Counted from the first letter of the stretch, positions 56,401 through 63,468 are shown. The stretch: DNA of 64,000 nucleotides from Pseudomonas sp. S04 (GCF_009834545.1 NZ_CP019427.1:5515001-5579000), one strand, 5' to 3'. The notes: generated by a model from the sequence alone, not told the origin. A program made the numbers and translations.

Positions 56401-57216
56401 AGCGAGCGCATAGCCCTGGAACATGAACTGCGCCGCGCCATCGAACGCAACGAATTGTCCCTGTACTACCAACCGAAAATCAGCCTCAACCATCCACGCC
56501 TGGTCGGCGCCGAAGCGCTGATCCGCTGGCACCACCCGACCTTCGGCGATGTACCGCCCGAGCACTTCATTTCCCTGGCCGAAGAAAACGGCATGATCCT
56601 GCAGATCGGCGACTGGGTACTGGAACAGGCCTGCCTGCAGATGCACGAATGGAGCAAGCGCTACGAGGGGTTCGGCTCACTCTCGGTCAATCTCGCCGGC
56701 GCCCAACTGCGCCAGCCCAACCTCTTGGGGCGCATCGAACAACTGCTCAGGGACAACCGCCTCAAACCCGGCCTGCTGCAACTGGAGATCACCGAAAACT
56801 TCATCATGAGCCAGGCCGAAGAAGCCCTGGAAGTCCTGCACCAACTCAAACGCCTGGGAGTGCAACTGGCCATCGACGACTTCGGCACCGGCTACTCCTC
56901 CCTCAGCTACCTCAAGCGCCTGCCGCTGGACTACCTGAAAATCGACCAGTCCTTCGTCCGCGGCCTGCCCGACGACCCCCACGACGTGGCCATCGTCCGC
57001 GCAATCATCGCCCTTGGCCGCAGCATGCAATTCACCATCATCGCCGAAGGCGTGGAAACCCAGGCCCAACAGCAATTCCTCGCCGGCGAAGGCTGTGAAC
57101 AGATCCAGGGCTACATCGTCAGCCTGCCCCTGCCCGCCGACGAATTCGCCGCCACCTTCCTTCGTATCGCAGTTTCGGACTTTTCGGATAGCACAGCCGA
57201 GAAACCATCGCTATAA
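53473..57216 (+). CDS. rmcA: RmcA-type multidomain c-di-GMP regulator (VFT-PAS-GGDEF-EAL)
   Basis: 1247-residue membrane protein. In order: signal peptide (PRLPAVLLLSLMTWTATAGA), a periplasmic Venus-flytrap/SBP_3 domain (about residues 30-255), a membrane segment (about 265-290, IYGLPGVGLLIAILAVVI), four PAS domains (about 310-790), a GGDEF domain with intact RLGGDEF (GGDEF at 886-890) and an EAL domain with intact EALIRWHHP (EAL at 1014-1016) and DDFGTGYSSLSYL. Both catalytic signatures are complete. Position after rpoD, length and domain order match P. aeruginosa PA0575 (RmcA), a redox-responsive c-di-GMP phosphodiesterase (from memory). The start is the ATG of MPRLPAVL; 29 open codons precede it. 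Confidence 0.93.
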   Translation: MPRLPAVLLLSLMTWTATAGALTLNDEERGWLAAHPELRLGVDASWPPFEFRDEQGRYQGLAADYINVVRDRLAVKVTPVEPVSWTEVLDQVKKGKLDLLPGIMSTPERQNYLAFTRPYLDFPIVILAHVGGAQPHNLEDLYGLKIAVVENYAPHELLRTQHPDLNLVPLPNVSSALQALATDEVDAVVGDLASSVWSLRQLKLDGLYVSGETPYRYQLAMAVPRDNKLLVSILDKVLADMSPGEISAIQEHWVGNVLDHRGFWSDLLIYGLPGVGLLIAILAVVIRINRRLSSEISRRVALEQELRSSEYHYRGLVESLSAIAWEARISDFTYSYVSPHAEDLLGYPLSHWLIPGFWRNIIHPADLTRAQSFCDHEVLAGRDHSLDYRVITADGRCLWVRDIVSLIEHGHEPIMRGLMIDISEAKRTEEALRLSEQKFASVFQQCPDILVIARLSDGCLLEVNEAFEEQIGLSAEQVVGQTATDLNIWGIAGVGPGLLQRLQAGSIRNLEMPFRRSNGQVFTGLISAEPFELDTTPALVVVVRDISQLKETQQQLQTSEEKFAKAFHASPDGLLLSRVSDGLLIEVNEGFSRITGFNSAMSLDRSTLDLGIWVNLNERRKMLDLLKRDGFVRDFTCHIRRNDGQIRLCEMSSRPLPIGEEECMLTIARDITERHLMQEKLQQAATVFESTAEGVLITDTQQHISAVNRAFSEITGYSETEALGHTPRLLASGLHDSAFYAAMWHQLTAEGHWQGEISNRRKNGELYPSWLTISAVRNKDRFITHFVAVFADISSLKHAQAKLDYQAHHDPLTGLPNRTLFENRLLTALNGQREQGGLGAVLFLDLDRFKHINDSLGHPVGDLLLKGIAVRLKEQLRDIDTVARLGGDEFIILLPGLQQASDADNIANKLLNCFGAPFQAGEHEFFISASIGTSLYPKDGSDVATLVKNADAAMYRSKAKGRNRVESYTRDLTAQASERIALEHELRRAIERNELSLYYQPKISLNHPRLVGAEALIRWHHPTFGDVPPEHFISLAEENGMILQIGDWVLEQACLQMHEWSKRYEGFGSLSVNLAGAQLRQPNLLGRIEQLLRDNRLKPGLLQLEITENFIMSQAEEALEVLHQLKRLGVQLAIDDFGTGYSSLSYLKRLPLDYLKIDQSFVRGLPDDPHDVAIVRAIIALGRSMQFTIIAEGVETQAQQQFLAGEGCEQIQGYIVSLPLPADEFAATFLRIAVSDFSDSTAEKPSL

Positions 57217-57217
57217 T
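57212..57217 (+). promoter_or_regulatory. -10 box of tRNA-Ile2 overlapping the rmcA stop
   Basis: Consensus TATAAT 15 bp before the tRNA; its bases include the TAA stop of rmcA. No good -35 at 17 bp is visible. Confidence 0.55.
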
Positions 57218-57231
57218 CCGCGGCCTACTGA

Positions 57232-57308
57232 GGGCCTATAGCTCAGTTGGTTAGAGCAGAGGACTCATAATCCTTTGGTCCACGGTTCAAGTCCGTGTGG
57301 GCCCACCA
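57232..57308 (+). tRNA. tRNA-Ile2 (anticodon CAU, lysidine type)
   Basis: 77-nt cloverleaf including encoded CCA. Acceptor stem GGGCCTA pairs with TGGGCCC, the D-loop is AGCTCAGTTGGTTAGAGC, the anticodon arm contains GACTCATAATC, and the T-arm GGTTCAAGTCC is standard. The CTCATAA loop and neighbouring bases resemble E. coli tRNA-Ile(CAU), whose C34 is changed to lysidine to read AUA, rather than elongator Met. A hairpin terminator follows. Confidence 0.93.
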
Positions 57309-57314
57309 AACAAG

Positions 57315-57337
57315 AAAGCCGCGCATTGCGCGGCTTT
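57315..57337 (+). terminator. terminator of the tRNA
   Basis: AAAGCCGCGC-ATT-GCGCGGCTTT directly downstream of the tRNA. Confidence 0.88.
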
Positions 57338-57410
57338 CGCCTTTCCGGTCGGTTGAAACTGCACATTTTTCACAAGCCAGGAAGTCCACAAAACGTCCAC
57401 ATCAGTACAG

Positions 57411-57539
57411 TTACTGCAGCAACCGGTGGGTGTGCTTACGGGATATCCACCCTTACAGGCCATCCTCCCCGATGACCGAGACGTGCAGCCAGTCGCGGTT
57501 TGAGCCATCCAAAAACTTCCAGCAGCGCCCTATCTTAGA
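57411..57539 (-). pseudogene. degenerate SH3-like fragment
   Basis: In one minus-strand frame this reads KIGRCWKFLDGSNRDWLHV, then SVIGEDGL-stop-GWISRKHTHRLLQ-stop. The spacing of DWLHVSV and GWISRK resembles the end of a bacterial SH3 domain, but a TAA at 57453-57455 interrupts it and a stop closes the frame upstream, with no start codon. I read it as a remnant of a lost accessory gene behind the tRNA. The similarity is by eye only and may be chance. Confidence 0.3.
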
Positions 57540-57703
57540 GTGTCATCTGCACCTGTGTAGCCTTCATGGATGGGTCAACTCTAAGTTGAACCCCTGTGCC
57601 TTTGACCATCCTGTAATTGCGCAGGATTCCTAGTGGAGCATCGCGCTCGCACATGAAGTTCCTGACTGCCTTCCCCACCTGTGAGGCGCTCGTCACCAGA
57701 GCC

Positions 57704-57903
57704 CGCCACTCGGTGCAATGCTGTTCAGTTAAGGAGTGCGATGCTTTTGTAGGAGCGAGCGCCCGCTTGCGGCTTGCTCGCGAAAAACGTCAACGATAAC
57801 GCGTGTGTTCAGTATAAACGCGGCGTCTTTGAGTTCTTCGCGAGCAAGCTCGCTCCTACAAGTGTGACGCTCCCTTAACTGAACAGCATTGCGCCACTCG
57901 GTG
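57704..57903. mobile_element. IS4-type MITE with 12-bp target duplication, carrying a REP pair
   Basis: CGCCACTCGGTG occurs at 57704-57715 and again at 57892-57903. Between them is a 176-bp element with terminal inverted repeats CAATGCTGTTCAGTTAAG at each end. The repeat resembles the IS4 end (TAATGCC-GATCAGTTAAGG in E. coli, from memory), and 11-13 bp duplications are typical of that family. The inside holds no transposase but has an inverted REP pair (TGTAGGAGCGAGC ... GCTCGCTCCTACA). Removing it restores AGCCCGCC-ACTC-GGTGGGCT-TTT, a terminator hairpin, so it entered that loop. Confidence 0.8.
57745..57861. repeat. inverted REP pair inside the MITE
   Basis: Units TTGTAGGAGCGAGC...TTGCTCGCGAA and TTCGCGAGCAAGCTCGCTCCTACAA separated by about 50 bp. 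The same GGAGCGAG core as the REPIN at 24.9 kb. Confidence 0.8.
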
Positions 57904-57933
57904 GGCTTTTCGCTTACAGATGTGCGGTGCTCG

Positions 57934-58221
57934 CTAGCTCAACCGCTCAACCGCTTTACGATAAACCTGCTCACGCTCGCGCTTATCAACGGCCACCACA
58001 AACACCATGACCTCTTGGTCGATCACTTGATAAACCAGCCGATAGCCGCTGCTACGCAACTTGATCTTGTAGCAGTCGGGCAACGCATGCAGACGGTTGG
58101 CTTCAATACGCGGATTGACCAGGATCGTAGCCAGTTTCTTCTTGAGTTGCTGGCGAACGGTATCCCCCAGTTTGTGCCACTCCTTTAACGCCCGCGCATC
58201 GAACTCAAGGCTATAGGTCAT
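57934..58221 (-). CDS. relE: RelE family toxin
   Basis: 95-residue type II toxin, a ribosome-dependent mRNA endonuclease of the RelE/ParE fold. Sequence features match E. coli RelE closely: FDARALKEWHKLGDTV, LKKKLATIL, DCYKIKLRSSGYRLVYQV with the basic catalytic residues, and VVAVDKREREQVY. It overlaps the relB stop by 11 bp and is co-transcribed. It lies in the accessory stretch behind the tRNA. Confidence 0.93.
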   Translation of the reverse strand: MTYSLEFDARALKEWHKLGDTVRQQLKKKLATILVNPRIEANRLHALPDCYKIKLRSSGYRLVYQVIDQEVMVFVVAVDKREREQVYRKAVERLS

Positions 58222-58450
58222 CTAGTGAAACCTTAACCCGCTGGGGAGCAGCCAGTCGCTCGCGCACCGTAGCGATCAAGGCTTCATCGTCCTCGGTCAT
58301 CAGGACGGGCTTGAAGGGTAGCTGACCGCGCTCTGCCACGTACTGCAAGGCTTGGCGCATCAACTCAGACGGGGTGACGCCGAGTTTTTCCAGCTCGTGG
58401 TAAGCACGCGCCTTGAGGTCGTCGTCGATACGGACATTGATGGATGCCAT
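58211..58450 (-). CDS. relB: RelB family antitoxin
   Basis: 79-residue antitoxin with an N-terminal ribbon-helix-helix DNA-binding part (SINVRIDDDLKARAYHELEKLGVTPSELMRQAL, split here as two pieces of the family signature) and a C-terminal part that wraps RelE. GAGGG lies about 8 bp ahead of the ATG. It is the first gene of a relBE operon that should repress itself by binding the palindrome just upstream. Confidence 0.92.
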   Translation of the reverse strand: MASINVRIDDDLKARAYHELEKLGVTPSELMRQALQYVAERGQLPFKPVLMTEDDEALIATVRERLAAPQRVKVSLDDL

Positions 58451-58466
58451 GGGATGGCCCTCACTG

Positions 58467-58495
58467 TAATGACATTAGTCTTTACGTTGAGGCAA
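58467..58495 (-). promoter_or_regulatory. relBE promoter with operator palindrome
   Basis: Minus strand: TTGCCT (58490-58495), 17 bp, TCATTA (58467-58472) as -35/-10. The inverted repeat TAATG-A-CATTA (58467-58477) covers the -10, a likely RelB operator about 17 bp from the relB start. The remaining bases to 58767 hold no gene I can support; a CCCGCCGGCGGG palindrome lies near 58.67 kb. Confidence 0.55.
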
Positions 58496-58767
58496 AAAAG
58501 TCTTTTTGGCAAGCCTGCAAGCGACTGTCCTTCACACAATCCACACGTTAACTGTGACGCCTCACAACTTTGCGCACCAAGCCCAACACAGGCTCACAAC
58601 ACCTCTGCGCCAGGAAAAAACACGCCCAAAGAAAAAAGATCGAAGGAACGCACTTTTCCCCCTCCCGCCGGCGGGCTTTGCGTTGAAATTTTGCGAAAAG
58701 ATTTGGGTGATGAAAACACCCCTCGCGGCCAGACCGGCTACGAGGTTTGGCAGGTTGGGTGCGCTAA

Positions 58768-59025
58768 TTACAACATGGGGTCGACATTGGCCACCTTAGC
58801 CAAGCGATTACGCAACTGTTCCAGGACGTAACCTTCCGGCAGGTTCATCTGGAAGATCGGGTGAAGTCCACGGTGGCGGTATTCATCCAGGCGCACAGGC
58901 ATTAGCAAACTGATCGCCGTCTGCGCCTTGGCATCTTCGTGATAGCGAAACAAATAGTCCCCACCACTGCCCAGGATCTTCCCGCTACTACCTTCAGGTG
59001 TCGTAACTCGCAGTACATTGCTCAT
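58768..59025 (-). pseudogene. truncated HipA N-terminal domain
   Basis: 85 residues matching the HipA N-terminal subdomain (YLFRYHEDAKAQTAISLLMPVR; HPIFQMNLPEGYVLEQLRNR), ending VANVDPML-TAA exactly where full HipA continues with the kinase domain. No kinase motifs follow downstream, so the 3' ~350 codons are lost. It starts within the stop of the upstream hipB-like fragment (TGATG). It could be a stand-alone HipS-like protein, but no hipT kinase is nearby, so decay is the simpler reading. Confidence 0.75.
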
Positions 59026-59249
59026 CAGTCGAACACTCCCTGGATTTCATCAAGCGTCGGCATGGCGGCCGGAACTATAGCGAACTCACCATCCAGAGCC
59101 CCCAGGACTCGCGCATAAGCGACCATGCCCACCGACAGATCACCCTTTTCGATGGCGATAACCTTCTGTCGAGTGATGCCCGCCAGGGCCGCGAGGCGGG
59201 CTTGGGTCAGCCCGCGATTCAGGCGGCGTTGGCGGAGCTGCTCATACCC
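59025..59249 (-). pseudogene. hipB-like Xre antitoxin remnant lacking a start codon
   Basis: The frame encodes LRQRRLNRGLTQARLAALAG then ITRQKVIAIEKGDLSVGMVA and ends PTLDEIQGVFD-TGA: a clear Xre helix-turn-helix of the HipB class. No ATG, GTG or TTG lies between the in-frame TGA at 59250-59252 and the helix-turn-helix, so about ten N-terminal codons and the start are missing. It is coupled to the hipA fragment through TGATG. Confidence 0.7.
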
Positions 59250-59491
59250 TCAATATTCCCCGCCCTTCGTTCCCTGCAACAGCTTTCCCAGCTATTTGCG
59301 ACCGCCTGCCCATTCGTGCGTTTAGGGGTTGGTCACATCACTCAGCATTTGCTAGATTCGAGCCTTGCCTGCCTGGCGAGCCTGAGAGTTGTGGGCGTCA
59401 TTCCGTGCTTGAATCAGCCGCGACTGATCCCGTTTCCGGGCGTATAAAAAAACATCAATACAGTCAATGGCATACCTAGCGGACATCGGAC

Positions 59492-60286
59492 ATGGAAGTA
59501 GTTCAGGCACATCCAGCAGTAGACTCCAGGTTGAGTCATGTGCGTGATTTCGAAGAGTGTCGCCACACCGAGAGCGGCGCTGTGTTTATTATCGCCTCGG
59601 GCAGTTCGGCCAAGGACTTCCCGATCGAAGAATTCGCTCACATCCCGATGATCACCATGAATGGTGCGATCTCGCTGTTCAGCAAGACGGCCATCCGGCC
59701 GCACTTCTACGTTTGCACCGATATGAGCTTTCCGCTCCAGCAGCCTGAGTTTTTTGCCCATGCGATGAAAATCAGCCAACGGGTTGCCTTGTGGGCAGAG
59801 TATGCGCGCCGCACAAACGTGCACCCTGCCGGGAAACTGTTCACGCTCAAACGTGCCCCGAAACAAACCTGGCTCGACTATTTTTTCCGGCGCAACAAGA
59901 ACCTGGTGCAAAGCCGTGCGCCCATCGGGCAACGGGCCAAGAGTATTGGCTTCAGCAAGAACCTCAGTGATGGTTTTTTTGATGCCCGCACGGTGGCCTA
60001 TCTGGCATTGCAACTGGCCCACCACCTGGGCTTCAGCAAAGTGTTCCTGGTGGGGGTCGATCTGAATCAGTCCACCGGGCGTTTTTATGAAACCACAGGC
60101 TCAGTGCTTTCCCCTTGCGGCCTCGACAAGCATTTCCACACGCGGATTCTTCCCTCGTTGAAGTTGATGTCGAACAAAGTCATGGGGGAAAACTTCGCCG
60201 TGTATAACCTGTCCAGCAGCTCGCGGATTCCCGACAGTGTGATTCCGAGAATCGATCTCCCGGCCCTCAGAACCCTTCTCAAATGA
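59492..60286 (+). CDS. WaaZ/DUF115-like protein, possible LPS-core modifying enzyme
   Basis: 264-residue cytosolic protein. The N-terminal segment GAVFIIASGSSAKDFPIEEF with MITMNGAI, then RPHFYVCTD, resembles the Rossmann-like start of DUF115/MptE-like and WaaZ-type proteins; a C-terminal LAHHLGFSKVFLVGVDLNQ repeats the same pattern (hydrophobic strand plus GVDL). Relatives act on LPS core or flagellar sugars. The catalytic role here is not shown. It stands alone between the broken hipBA and the Lrp-type gene, with a modest GGA ribosome-binding site, and may be an acquired cell-surface gene. Confidence 0.5.
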   Translation: MEVVQAHPAVDSRLSHVRDFEECRHTESGAVFIIASGSSAKDFPIEEFAHIPMITMNGAISLFSKTAIRPHFYVCTDMSFPLQQPEFFAHAMKISQRVALWAEYARRTNVHPAGKLFTLKRAPKQTWLDYFFRRNKNLVQSRAPIGQRAKSIGFSKNLSDGFFDARTVAYLALQLAHHLGFSKVFLVGVDLNQSTGRFYETTGSVLSPCGLDKHFHTRILPSLKLMSNKVMGENFAVYNLSSSSRIPDSVIPRIDLPALRTLLK

Positions 60287-60376
60287 GACCTTAAAGGGCG
60301 CAGTTGTCCCCCCAGCGCCGCCATGGATGTGCTGTAACATGCACGCCCACTGACCTGTGCTGTTGGAGAAGCCGTT

Positions 60377-60838
60377 TTGCCTGACACTCGCCCCCTCGCG
60401 CTCGATGAAATCGACCGCCAATTGATCGCCGCCTTGCAGCTCAACGCCCGCGAAAGCGTGGCCATGCTCGCCCGGCAACTGGGCATTGCGCGCACCACGG
60501 TGACGTCGCGCCTGACGCGCCTGGAAAAGGCCAAGGTGATCACCGGCTACGGCGTGCGCCTCGGCCAGCGAGTGGTCGACGGGGGCTTGCAGGCCTATGT
60601 CGGCATCACCGTGCAGCCGCGCTCCGGCAAGGAAGTACTGCGCCGCCTGAGCAGCATGGCCCAGGTCCAGCAACTCTGTGCGGTCAGCGGTGAGTTCGAT
60701 TACGTCGCCTGGCTGCGCACCGAGTCGCCGGAGCAACTGGACCAGTTGCTCGACCAGATCGGCAGCGTCGATGGCGTCGAGAAAACCACCACCTCGATCA
60801 TCCTCAGCAGCAAGATCGACCGCGGCCAGCCAGTCTGA
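60377..60838 (+). CDS. Lrp/AsnC family transcriptional regulator
   Basis: 153-residue regulator with an N-terminal helix-turn-helix (LDEIDRQLIAALQLNARESVAM; GIARTTVTSRLTRLE) and a C-terminal RAM ligand-binding domain (AYVGITVQPRSG; GEFDYVAWLR). It lies 140 bp ahead of davB on the same strand. Lrp-type proteins usually sense amino acids, so it likely controls davBA in response to lysine or a product; P. putida has the same gene in the same place (from memory). Confidence 0.92.
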   Translation: MPDTRPLALDEIDRQLIAALQLNARESVAMLARQLGIARTTVTSRLTRLEKAKVITGYGVRLGQRVVDGGLQAYVGITVQPRSGKEVLRRLSSMAQVQQLCAVSGEFDYVAWLRTESPEQLDQLLDQIGSVDGVEKTTTSIILSSKIDRGQPV

Positions 60839-60978
60839 CCAGAATATTCGTCATATCGAAGCATCACCATGCAAAACGACGACACTTTGCGTCTTATTAA
60901 CGTGCACTACGCTCCCTAGAATGGCGACAGTCTTTTCCTATACTCAGCACCACGTGCGAGTCGCCAGCAAGGTCAGCC

Positions 60979-62661
60979 ATGAACAACAACAATCGCCATC
61001 CTGCAGACGGTAAAAAACCGGTCACCATCTTCGGTCCTGACTTCCCTTTCGCCTTTGATGACTGGATCGAACACCCGGCCGGCCTGGGCAGCATCCCGGC
61101 GCACAACCACGGCGCGGAAGTGGCGATTGTCGGTGCCGGCATTGCCGGGCTGGTGGCGGCGTATGAGCTGATGAAGCTGGGCTTGAAACCGGTCGTCTAC
61201 GAAGCCTCGAAAATGGGTGGGCGCCTGCGCTCCCAAGCCTTCGAAGGTGCCGAGGGGATCATTGCCGAACTGGGCGGCATGCGCTTCCCGGTGTCGTCCA
61301 CCGCCTTCTATCACTACGTCGACAAGCTGGGGCTTGAGACCAAGCCCTTCCCCAACCCGCTGACGCCGGCCTCCGGCAGCACGGTCATCGACCTGGAAGG
61401 CCAGACCCACTACGCGCAAAAACTCGCCGACCTGCCCGCGCTATTCCAGGAAGTCGCCGACGCCTGGGCTGACGCCCTGGAGGACGGCTCGCGCTTTGGC
61501 GAGATCCAGCAAGCGATCCGCGACCGCGACGTACCGCGCCTCAAGGAGCTGTGGAACACCCTGGTGCCGCTGTGGGATGACCGCACCTTCTACGATTTCG
61601 TCGCCACCTCCAAAGCCTTCGCCAAGCTGTCGTTCCACCACCGCGAAGTGTTTGGCCAGGTCGGTTTCGGCACGGGCGGCTGGGACTCGGATTTCCCCAA
61701 CTCGATGCTGGAAATCTTCCGCGTGGTGATGACCAACTGCGACGATCACCAGCACCTGGTGGTCGGCGGCGTCGAACAAGTACCGCTGGGTATCTGGCGT
61801 CATGTGCCGGAACGTTGTGCGCACTGGCCAGCGGGCACCAGCCTCAGCTCGCTGCACAACGGCGCGCCACGCACCGGGGTCAAGCGCATCGCCCGCGCTG
61901 CCGATGGGCGCTTCAGCGTCACCGACAACTGGGGTGATACCCGCGAGTACGCGGCGGTGCTGACCACCTGCCAAAGCTGGTTGCTGACCACCCAGATCGA
62001 GTGCGAAGAATCGCTATTCTCGCAAAAGATGTGGATGGCCCTGGACCGCACCCGCTACATGCAGTCGTCGAAGACCTTCGTCATGGTCGACCGGCCGTTC
62101 TGGAAAGACAAAGACCCGGAAACCGGCCGCGACCTGATGAGCATGACCCTCACCGATCGCCTGACCCGTGGCACCTACCTCTTCGACAACGGCGATGACA
62201 AGCCTGGGGTGATTTGCCTGTCGTACTCCTGGATGAGCGACGCGCTGAAAATGCTCCCGCAGCCGATCGAAAAACGGGTGAAACTGGCCCTCGATGCGCT
62301 GAAGAAGATCTACCCAAAAGTCGACATCGCCGCGCGCATCATCGGCGATCCGATTACTGTGTCCTGGGAAGCCGACCCGCACTTCCTCGGCGCGTTCAAA
62401 GGCGCCCTGCCCGGCCATTACCGCTACAACCAGCGGATGTACGCGCACTTCATGCAGCAGGAAATGCCGGCCGAGCAGCGCGGGATTTTTATCGCCGGCG
62501 ATGACGTATCCTGGACCCCGGCCTGGGTCGAAGGCGCGGTGCAGACCTCGCTCAATGCGGTCTGGGGCATCATGAATCACTTCGGCGGCAGCACCCATGC
62601 CGAGAACCCGGGCCCGGGTGATGTGTTCAATGAAATCGGGCCAATCGCCCTGCCCGAGTAA
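60979..62661 (+). CDS. davB: L-lysine 2-monooxygenase
   Basis: FAD enzyme that oxidatively decarboxylates L-lysine to 5-aminovaleramide, the first step of the aminovalerate route. The 560-residue protein closely matches P. putida DavB: N-terminus NNNRHPADGKKP, dinucleotide-binding VAIVGAGIAGLVAAYEL (about residues 48-64), the FAD motif GGRLRSQAF, LGGMRFPVSS, and the C-terminal GIFIAGDDVSWTPAWVEGAV. davA follows 12 bp later. Together they feed 5-aminovalerate to glutarate catabolism encoded elsewhere. Confidence 0.96.
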   Translation: MNNNNRHPADGKKPVTIFGPDFPFAFDDWIEHPAGLGSIPAHNHGAEVAIVGAGIAGLVAAYELMKLGLKPVVYEASKMGGRLRSQAFEGAEGIIAELGGMRFPVSSTAFYHYVDKLGLETKPFPNPLTPASGSTVIDLEGQTHYAQKLADLPALFQEVADAWADALEDGSRFGEIQQAIRDRDVPRLKELWNTLVPLWDDRTFYDFVATSKAFAKLSFHHREVFGQVGFGTGGWDSDFPNSMLEIFRVVMTNCDDHQHLVVGGVEQVPLGIWRHVPERCAHWPAGTSLSSLHNGAPRTGVKRIARAADGRFSVTDNWGDTREYAAVLTTCQSWLLTTQIECEESLFSQKMWMALDRTRYMQSSKTFVMVDRPFWKDKDPETGRDLMSMTLTDRLTRGTYLFDNGDDKPGVICLSYSWMSDALKMLPQPIEKRVKLALDALKKIYPKVDIAARIIGDPITVSWEADPHFLGAFKGALPGHYRYNQRMYAHFMQQEMPAEQRGIFIAGDDVSWTPAWVEGAVQTSLNAVWGIMNHFGGSTHAENPGPGDVFNEIGPIALPE

Positions 62662-62673
62662 GAGGAGTCCGAA

Positions 62674-63468
62674 ATGCGCGTAGCCCTGTACCAATGCCCA
62701 CCGCTGCCGCTGGACGTTGCCGCCAATCTGCATCGCCTGCAGCAGCTCGCGACAGAAGCCAAGGGCGCCGACCTGCTGGTGGTTCCGGAAATGTTCCTGA
62801 CCGGCTACAACATCGGCGTCGACGCGGTCAACGTCCTGGCCCAGGTGTACAACGGTGAAGCCGCGCAACAGATCGCCCAGATCGCCAGAACCTCGGGGGT
62901 CGCCATCCTGTATGGCTACCCCGAGCGTGCCGAGGACGGGCAGATCTACAACGCCGTGCAGTTGATCGACGCGCAGGGCGAGCGCCTGTGCAACTACCGC
63001 AAGACCCACCTGTTCGGCGACCTCGACCACTCGATGTTCAGCGCCGGCGAGGACGACTTTCCCCTGGTCGAGCTCAACGGTTGGAAGCTCGGTTTTTTGA
63101 TCTGTTACGACCTGGAGTTCCCGGAGAACGCCCGGCGCCTGGCCTTGGCCGGAGCCGAGCTGATCCTGGTGCCGACGGCCAACATGATCCCCTTCGACTT
63201 CATCGCGGACGTCACCGTGCGCGCTCGTGCCTACGAGAACCAGTGCTACGTGGCCTACGCCAACTACTGCGGCAGTGAAGAGCAGATCCACTACTGCGGG
63301 CAAAGCAGCATCGCCGCACCGGATGGCAGCCGTATCGCCCAGGCTGGCCTCGATGAAGCGCTGATCGTCGGCACCCTGGATCGCCAATTGATGCTCGACT
63401 CGCGCGCCGCCAATCGCTATTTCCTCGATCGTCGGCCAGCACTCTACGACGCGCTGAACAAGCGCTGA
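62674..63468 (+). CDS. davA: 5-aminopentanamidase (delta-aminovaleramidase)
   Basis: Nitrilase-superfamily amidase that hydrolyses 5-aminovaleramide to 5-aminovalerate and ammonia. The 264-residue protein has the Glu-Lys-Cys triad in VVPEMFLTGYN, NYRKTHLFG and LGFLICYDLEFPENARR. AGAGGAG precedes the ATG. It forms a two-gene operon with davB. Confidence 0.95.
   Translation: MRVALYQCPPLPLDVAANLHRLQQLATEAKGADLLVVPEMFLTGYNIGVDAVNVLAQVYNGEAAQQIAQIARTSGVAILYGYPERAEDGQIYNAVQLIDAQGERLCNYRKTHLFGDLDHSMFSAGEDDFPLVELNGWKLGFLICYDLEFPENARRLALAGAELILVPTANMIPFDFIADVTVRARAYENQCYVAYANYCGSEEQIHYCGQSSIAAPDGSRIAQAGLDEALIVGTLDRQLMLDSRAANRYFLDRRPALYDALNKR

Noticed and set aside
57232..57308. Calling the CAU tRNA an elongator or initiator Met tRNA
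   Set aside because: The anticodon arm GACTCATAATC and general sequence resemble tRNA-Ile2; initiator features (mismatch at the acceptor end, GGG/CCC anticodon stem) are absent. A tilS-identity check would settle it.
57571..57592. Hairpin GGGTCAACT-CTA-AGTTGAACCC
   Set aside because: Short imperfect inverted repeat in decayed DNA, with no T-run or adjacent gene to give it a function.
57295..57633. 112-codon frame starting in the tRNA 3' end
   Set aside because: Overlaps the tRNA and its terminator and has no family resemblance.
57309..59491. An att repeat of the tRNA 3' end marking a full genomic island
   Set aside because: I searched by eye for the tRNA tail (GGTTCAAGTCC...GGGCCCACCA) downstream and saw no second copy.
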